Shown piece by piece: positions 59,949-64,000 of a DNA stretch of 64,000 bases. Both the position numbers and the translations under genes were made by a program. Within the stretch, counting starts at the first letter, position 1; each line of letters starts with the position of its first letter. This stretch comes from Aquabacter spiritensis (lineage in GTDB: Bacteria > Pseudomonadota > Alphaproteobacteria > Rhizobiales > Xanthobacteraceae), in contig NZ_SMAI01000015.1 in the NCBI RefSeq assembly GCF_004346185.1, positions 62,001 through 126,000 on the forward strand, read 5' to 3'. The notes beneath the pieces were generated by a model. It was not told the origin of the DNA. It searched no databases and saw only the letters and a program-made list of their open reading frames with translations.

Positions 59949-62900
59949 TCAGAATTGGACCTGGAAGGTCCCTTTGAAGGCATTGTCCGTGCCGCTGTTG
60001 GACCACAGCCCGGAATAGACGAGGCTCAGCCCGGCATTGGCGGTGAAGGCGAAGTCGAGGCCACCTTCCAGCAGGAGGGCATTCTGCGGCAGGCCCACCC
60101 CGTCGATGGCGAACGGCAGGCTGCCGCTGGCGAATGTGAACTGCGTCTCCGGCGTGAGATCGCCGAAGGCATGCTGCCAGCCGACGCTGCCGCGCGCGCT
60201 CACCGGTATGGTGCCGAGCGCAAAGGGCACGGCTCCGCGCAGGCCCAGGGTCGTGAACACCACATCGTCGGTCTGGGTCTGCGCCGTGAGCGAGGAGGCC
60301 CCGCCGAGTTCGGTAAAGCCGTCCGTCGAACCACGGACATAAGCGAGGTTGGCGAACGGCTCCAGCGCTCCCGCCGCGAAGCTCCAGGGGATCGCCGCTT
60401 CCGCATAGACTTGCCCGGTATGGGCGGAAAAGTCCGCCGTGTGGCGATCGGAGAAGCCGGAATAGGCGACGGTGCGATTCGCCGAGACGTCGTGCCACGT
60501 GAAGGCGGCCCCCGCCCGGACGTCGAAGAGACCAAGGCGCGCACCGCCGTAAAGCGCCACGTGATAATCGTCGCTGGAGCCGGACGAGGCGAGCGAGGAG
60601 ACATCGAAACTGGTCTGCGAATAGCCCGCAGCGAAGCCCAGCCGCACCGCGTCCCCGATCCGCCCGTCGATGCCGGAGAAGACCCCGCTCACGGTGCGGG
60701 AGAGCGAGGCGGCATCGGCCGAGCCGTCCAGCGTGCCCCAGGAGCCGAAGGCCTGCGCCCAGACGCCGCTCTGGCCCGCCGGGGGGGCGCCCGGCACCAG
60801 GGATGCGGCCGTGTTGAGCGGCCCGCGCGCCCGGGAGAGCGTCGCCTCGCGCACGAAGCGGCTGTCCAGCAGGAACATGCTCGCCGTCGAGGGATAGGCC
60901 CCGCCCGAGAGGCTGCTGAACGCGGCCTGTGCGGCCGGCGCGTCGAGCATCAGGAGGGAATCGAACACCGGGTTGCCGCTGCCGAGCGACTCGGCCGCCG
61001 CGGCCACCGCCATCTGGTCCGGCGTCGCCGCCAGCGTGGCGAACGAGACGAGGTTCGACACCAGCGTGAAAGAGACGCTGTTGCTGCCATAGGTCAGTTC
61101 GGCGTCCGCCAGAGGCAGATCGTCGATCACGTCTGAGAAGGTGCCGGTGACCGTGCCACCCGCAGTGAGGAACGTATAGGCGTAATTGGCGGTCCAACCG
61201 GCGGAGGTGTTCACCACCAACGTCCCAGCGACTGCCGCATTGCCGGTGGCATGCACCCGGTCGTTCTGGGTGGCGTTCACTTCCACCAGCATGGTCGCGG
61301 CCGGGTTCAGGGCCAGATTGCCGGACACCGTGAGCGTGCCGATGGAATTGCCCGGCGACAATTCGCCGCCGGCGCCGACCGTGACCGGGCCGCTTGTGCC
61401 ATGCCCGCCGAACACGCCGCCGGCGCCGACCGTGACGGGCGATGTGAGGGAAGCGGTCGATCCCGCCGTGCCGCCGACGATGAAGGTGCCGCCGCTAATG
61501 GTGGTGGACCCGCTAAAGGTGCCGGTGCCGTCGAACACCGCTTTGCCCGTTCCGGTCTTGGTGAAGCCGCCGGTGCCGGACATGGTCCCGGAAAACAGGC
61601 TGTCCTGGTTGTTGGTCCCGCTGGTCAGCGTGCCGGAGCCGAGCGTGACCGCACCCGCGCCGGACAACGCACCGACCGTCTGGCTGTTGCCGGCGAGGTC
61701 GAGCGTGCCTCCGGCCGCGACATCGAGCGACGTGGTCGTCGGCAGGGCGCCGGGCGCGGCGGTGCGGAGCGTGCTGGAGGCGCCGATTCCGGTCGCCCCG
61801 GCATAGCTGTTCTGCCCGGCGAGCACCACGGTGCCGCCGCCGGCGATGGACAGGCTGCCGCTGCCGGAAATGGCGCCGGTCAATTCCGCGGTGCCGCCGG
61901 GCGGCGGTGTTATGGCGACGGTGTTGCCGAGCGTGAAGGCGTTGGTGATCGGACCGAGCGACGCGTCGGGCGCGAGGAAGGTCGAAATCCCCTGGAAAAT
62001 GACCGCGCCGGTGCCCAGCGCCTGCGGGATGGTCGCCCCCAGCGTGCCGCCTTCGACAAACAGGCCCCCGGTGAAGGAATTGTTGCCGGAGAGGGTGAGC
62101 GTGCCAGTCCCGGTCTTGACCAGGCTGCCGGCGCCGGTGATGTCCCCGGTGAGGGTGACGGCATATTGCGAGGTGTCGATGGCCCCGCTTTCCGTCACGT
62201 CGACCCGGTTCGTCAGCTTGAAGGATCCGGCGAACGCGAGTGCAGCGCCGTTTTCGACATTGACCAGACCGGTGCCGAGCGCGCCGTCGCTCGCCACCGT
62301 GATGGTGCCGGCGAAAATATTGGTGTCGCCGGAATAGGTATTGGTGGCGCCGAGCGTGAAATTGCCGATGCCGACTTTGTCGAGGCCGCCGGCCCCGTCG
62401 ATCCGCCCGGAGAAGCTGGTGTCGGTATTGTCGGCGCCGGTGGTCAGGGTCGCCGTGCCGAGATGCACCGCGCCGGCCCCCGCGAGCCCGCCGATGACTT
62501 GATCCTTGCCCGCGAGGTCGAGCGTCGCCCCGCTCGCCACGGTGAAGGTGGAGGCGGACGAGAGGGCCCCCGCGACGTCCGAGCGGAGCGTGCCGGCCGA
62601 AACCGTGGTGGGGCCGCTATAGGTCCCTGCACCATTCAGGGTCACGGTGCCGCCGCCGACCATGGTCAGCCCGCCTGCGCCGGAGATCGGACCGGTGAGG
62701 GAGATGTCGAACAGACTGCTGTCGAGCGTGGCCGTCGCGCCACCGGCCAGCGACACCGCAGAGGCGAAGGGGGCATTGAACCCGAAGGTGAGCTGCGTGC
62801 TCTGGGCGAAGGCCACGCCGCCGGTGCCGAGCGCGGTGGCGCTCCCCGCGATCACGCTGCCGCCCGCCAGGACGGTGCCGCCGGAATAGGTGTTGGCGCC

Positions 62901-64000
62901 GGAGAGGGTGAGAACGCCGTCGCCCACCTTGGCGAGGGCGCCGGCGCCGGAGACGATGCCGGACAAAGCGACGCTGTTGCCCGCCGTGTCGAACCGCGCG
63001 GTGATGCCGGACGAGAGCGCCACCGCATTGGCGAGGCTCTGGGTGGCGCCGAATGCGATCGTGGCGTCGGCGGTGACGTTGAGCCCGCCCGTGCCGAGTG
63101 CGCCGCTGCCGGCGAGGCCGAGCGTTCCCCCGCCGAGTGTGGTGCCCCCGGTATAGGTATTTCCGGCGGCGATCGTCAGCGCGCCCTCGCCGATCTTGGC
63201 GAGACTTCCCGCGCCGGAGACGGCGCCCGAGAGCGCCACGGTCTGCCCGGCGGTGTCGAAAGTGCCGGTGAGGCCGCTGCCGATGCGGATTGCCGAGGCG
63301 AACGTGCCGCCGACACCGAACCCGACGGTGCCCGTGGTGGCGAAGACCAGGGCGCCGGTGCCGAGCGCACGGCTATCCCCGAGGACAAGGCTTCCGCCGG
63401 CCAGCGTGGTGCCGCCCGCATAGGTATTGGCGCCGGACAGAGTCAGCGCGCCGGATCCCACCTTCACGAGGCTGCCGCTGCCCGAAACGACGCCGTCGAT
63501 GCCAGCCGCGTGCGCGCCGGTGTCGAAGGTGGCGACCGCGTCGCCCGTGATCGCCACGGCATTGGCGAGCGCGAAGTCGGCCAGATAGGAGACGCTGCCG
63601 TCGGCTGAGACCATGATCGCGCCGGTGCCCAAAGCGGACGCGCTGCCGAGGGCCACCGATCCGCCGGAAAGCGTGGTTCCCCCGGTGAAGCTGCTGGATC
63701 CGGTGAGGGTCTGGGTGCCGCCGGAGACGATGAGGCCGCCGGTTCCCGAGAGGGTTCCGGCGAAGGATCCCGCGGCATTGGCGAGGGTGAGGGTGCGGGC
63801 GCCGAGAATGACGGCGCCGCTGCCGGCGAGGCTGTCGAGCGTGGCGCCGGCACTGGTGGCGGCGATGTCGAAGGTGCCGGCGGCGCCGATGGTGAGGCCG
63901 CTGGAGGTGGCGATGGCGCCGCTGCCGGCGAGCGCCAGGGTGCCGGCGGTGATCGTGGTGGCGCCGCTATAGGTATTGGTGCCGGTCAGGACCAGGGTGC
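59949..64000 (-). CDS. Giant autotransporter with tandem passenger repeats (5' end beyond window)
   Basis: At least 1349 residues are in the window; the frame is open to the right edge and the start lies beyond. The passenger is built of about ten degenerate repeats of the passenger-associated type (for example GALTLSGANTYAGGTTL, GVLTLSGANTYSGGTVL, TLVLTGTNTYSGATTI), which form a beta-helix. The C-terminal barrel covers roughly the last 290 residues and ends in Phe (FKGTFQVQF). It is exported and displayed on the cell surface, probably as an adhesin or biofilm protein. The barrel is related to that of the 28173-31490 protein (compare ESLGSGNPVFDSLL with ESLGAGSSVYDAVL). Confidence 0.9.
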   Translation of the reverse strand, partial: TLVLTGTNTYSGATTITAGTLALAGSGAIATSSGLTIGAAGTFDIAATSAGATLDSLAGSGAVILGARTLTLANAAGSFAGTLSGTGGLIVSGGTQTLTGSSSFTGGTTLSGGSVALGSASALGTGAIMVSADGSVSYLADFALANAVAITGDAVATFDTGAHAAGIDGVVSGSGSLVKVGSGALTLSGANTYAGGTTLAGGSLVLGDSRALGTGALVFATTGTVGFGVGGTFASAIRIGSGLTGTFDTAGQTVALSGAVSGAGSLAKIGEGALTIAAGNTYTGGTTLGGGTLGLAGSGALGTGGLNVTADATIAFGATQSLANAVALSSGITARFDTAGNSVALSGIVSGAGALAKVGDGVLTLSGANTYSGGTVLAGGSVIAGSATALGTGGVAFAQSTQLTFGFNAPFASAVSLAGGATATLDSSLFDISLTGPISGAGGLTMVGGGTVTLNGAGTYSGPTTVSAGTLRSDVAGALSSASTFTVASGATLDLAGKDQVIGGLAGAGAVHLGTATLTTGADNTDTSFSGRIDGAGGLDKVGIGNFTLGATNTYSGDTNIFAGTITVASDGALGTGLVNVENGAALAFAGSFKLTNRVDVTESGAIDTSQYAVTLTGDITGAGSLVKTGTGTLTLSGNNSFTGGLFVEGGTLGATIPQALGTGAVIFQGISTFLAPDASLGPITNAFTLGNTVAITPPPGGTAELTGAISGSGSLSIAGGGTVVLAGQNSYAGATGIGASSTLRTAAPGALPTTTSLDVAAGGTLDLAGNSQTVGALSGAGAVTLGSGTLTSGTNNQDSLFSGTMSGTGGFTKTGTGKAVFDGTGTFSGSTTISGGTFIVGGTAGSTASLTSPVTVGAGGVFGGHGTSGPVTVGAGGELSPGNSIGTLTVSGNLALNPAATMLVEVNATQNDRVHATGNAAVAGTLVVNTSAGWTANYAYTFLTAGGTVTGTFSDVIDDLPLADAELTYGSNSVSFTLVSNLVSFATLAATPDQMAVAAAAESLGSGNPVFDSLLMLDAPAAQAAFSSLSGGAYPSTASMFLLDSRFVREATLSRARGPLNTAASLVPGAPPAGQSGVWAQAFGSWGTLDGSADAASLSRTVSGVFSGIDGRIGDAVRLGFAAGYSQTSFDVSSLASSGSSDDYHVALYGGARLGLFDVRAGAAFTWHDVSANRTVAYSGFSDRHTADFSAHTGQVYAEAAIPWSFAAGALEPFANLAYVRGSTDGFTELGGASSLTAQTQTDDVVFTTLGLRGAVPFALGTIPVSARGSVGWQHAFGDLTPETQFTFASGSLPFAIDGVGLPQNALLLEGGLDFAFTANAGLSLVYSGLWSNSGTDNAFKGTFQVQF

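Overview
The window is GC-rich alphaproteobacterial chromosome, most likely from the Hyphomicrobiales. The Irr regulator, the ptsP-prfA-prmC-DUF4167 order, the pantothenate kinase / hisE-F-A-H-B / hslVU order and the DUF2628 and DUF3309 proteins all point there. It divides near 34 kb into an accessory half and a housekeeping half.

1-26.9 kb is an aromatic-degradation region. A left-reading operon (1-3974) holds hydroxyquinol 1,2-dioxygenase (cut by the window edge), a 3-hydroxyisobutyrate-dehydrogenase-like enzyme, an amidohydrolase, maleylacetate reductase and a Dabb-domain protein, with a divergent LysR regulator. A second left-reading operon (5217-10296) encodes a complete Rieske ring-hydroxylating oxygenase (ferredoxin, reductase, alpha and beta subunits), a diol-dehydrogenase-like SDR and two small unknown proteins. 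A third (10703-17739) is a homoprotocatechuate meta-cleavage pathway (hpaF, E, D, G, H, I) ending in an FAD-linked oxidase, with a divergent HpaR-like MarR regulator. Reading right are a class A flavoprotein hydroxylase, a TAXI-type TRAP transporter, a ThDP-dependent enzyme, a decayed aldehyde dehydrogenase and an IclR regulator. The likely logic is uptake by TRAP, ring activation by the Rieske and flavin oxygenases, and cleavage through two alternative ring-opening routes to central metabolites. The true substrate cannot be read from the sequence. The Rieske and TRAP operons share a candidate operator (GTCC-N7-GGAC).

26.9-34.1 kb is a scarred zone: an internally deleted IS481-type element with both terminal inverted repeats still visible, a large glycine-rich autotransporter with a strong terminator, a frameshifted fragment of the conjugation gene trbJ, a Fic AMP-transferase and decaying unknown frames.

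34.1-59.6 kb is conserved chromosome: HNH endonuclease, dsbB, irr, an SH3 protein, a 2-hydroxyacid dehydrogenase, lysC, ptsP (nitrogen PTS enzyme I), prfA, prmC, a DUF4167 protein, pantothenate kinase, five histidine genes, hslV/hslU, a TPR protein, an omega-aminotransferase, DUF3309, aminopeptidase P and tRNA-Gly(CCC). The window ends inside a second giant autotransporter (59949 to beyond 64000).
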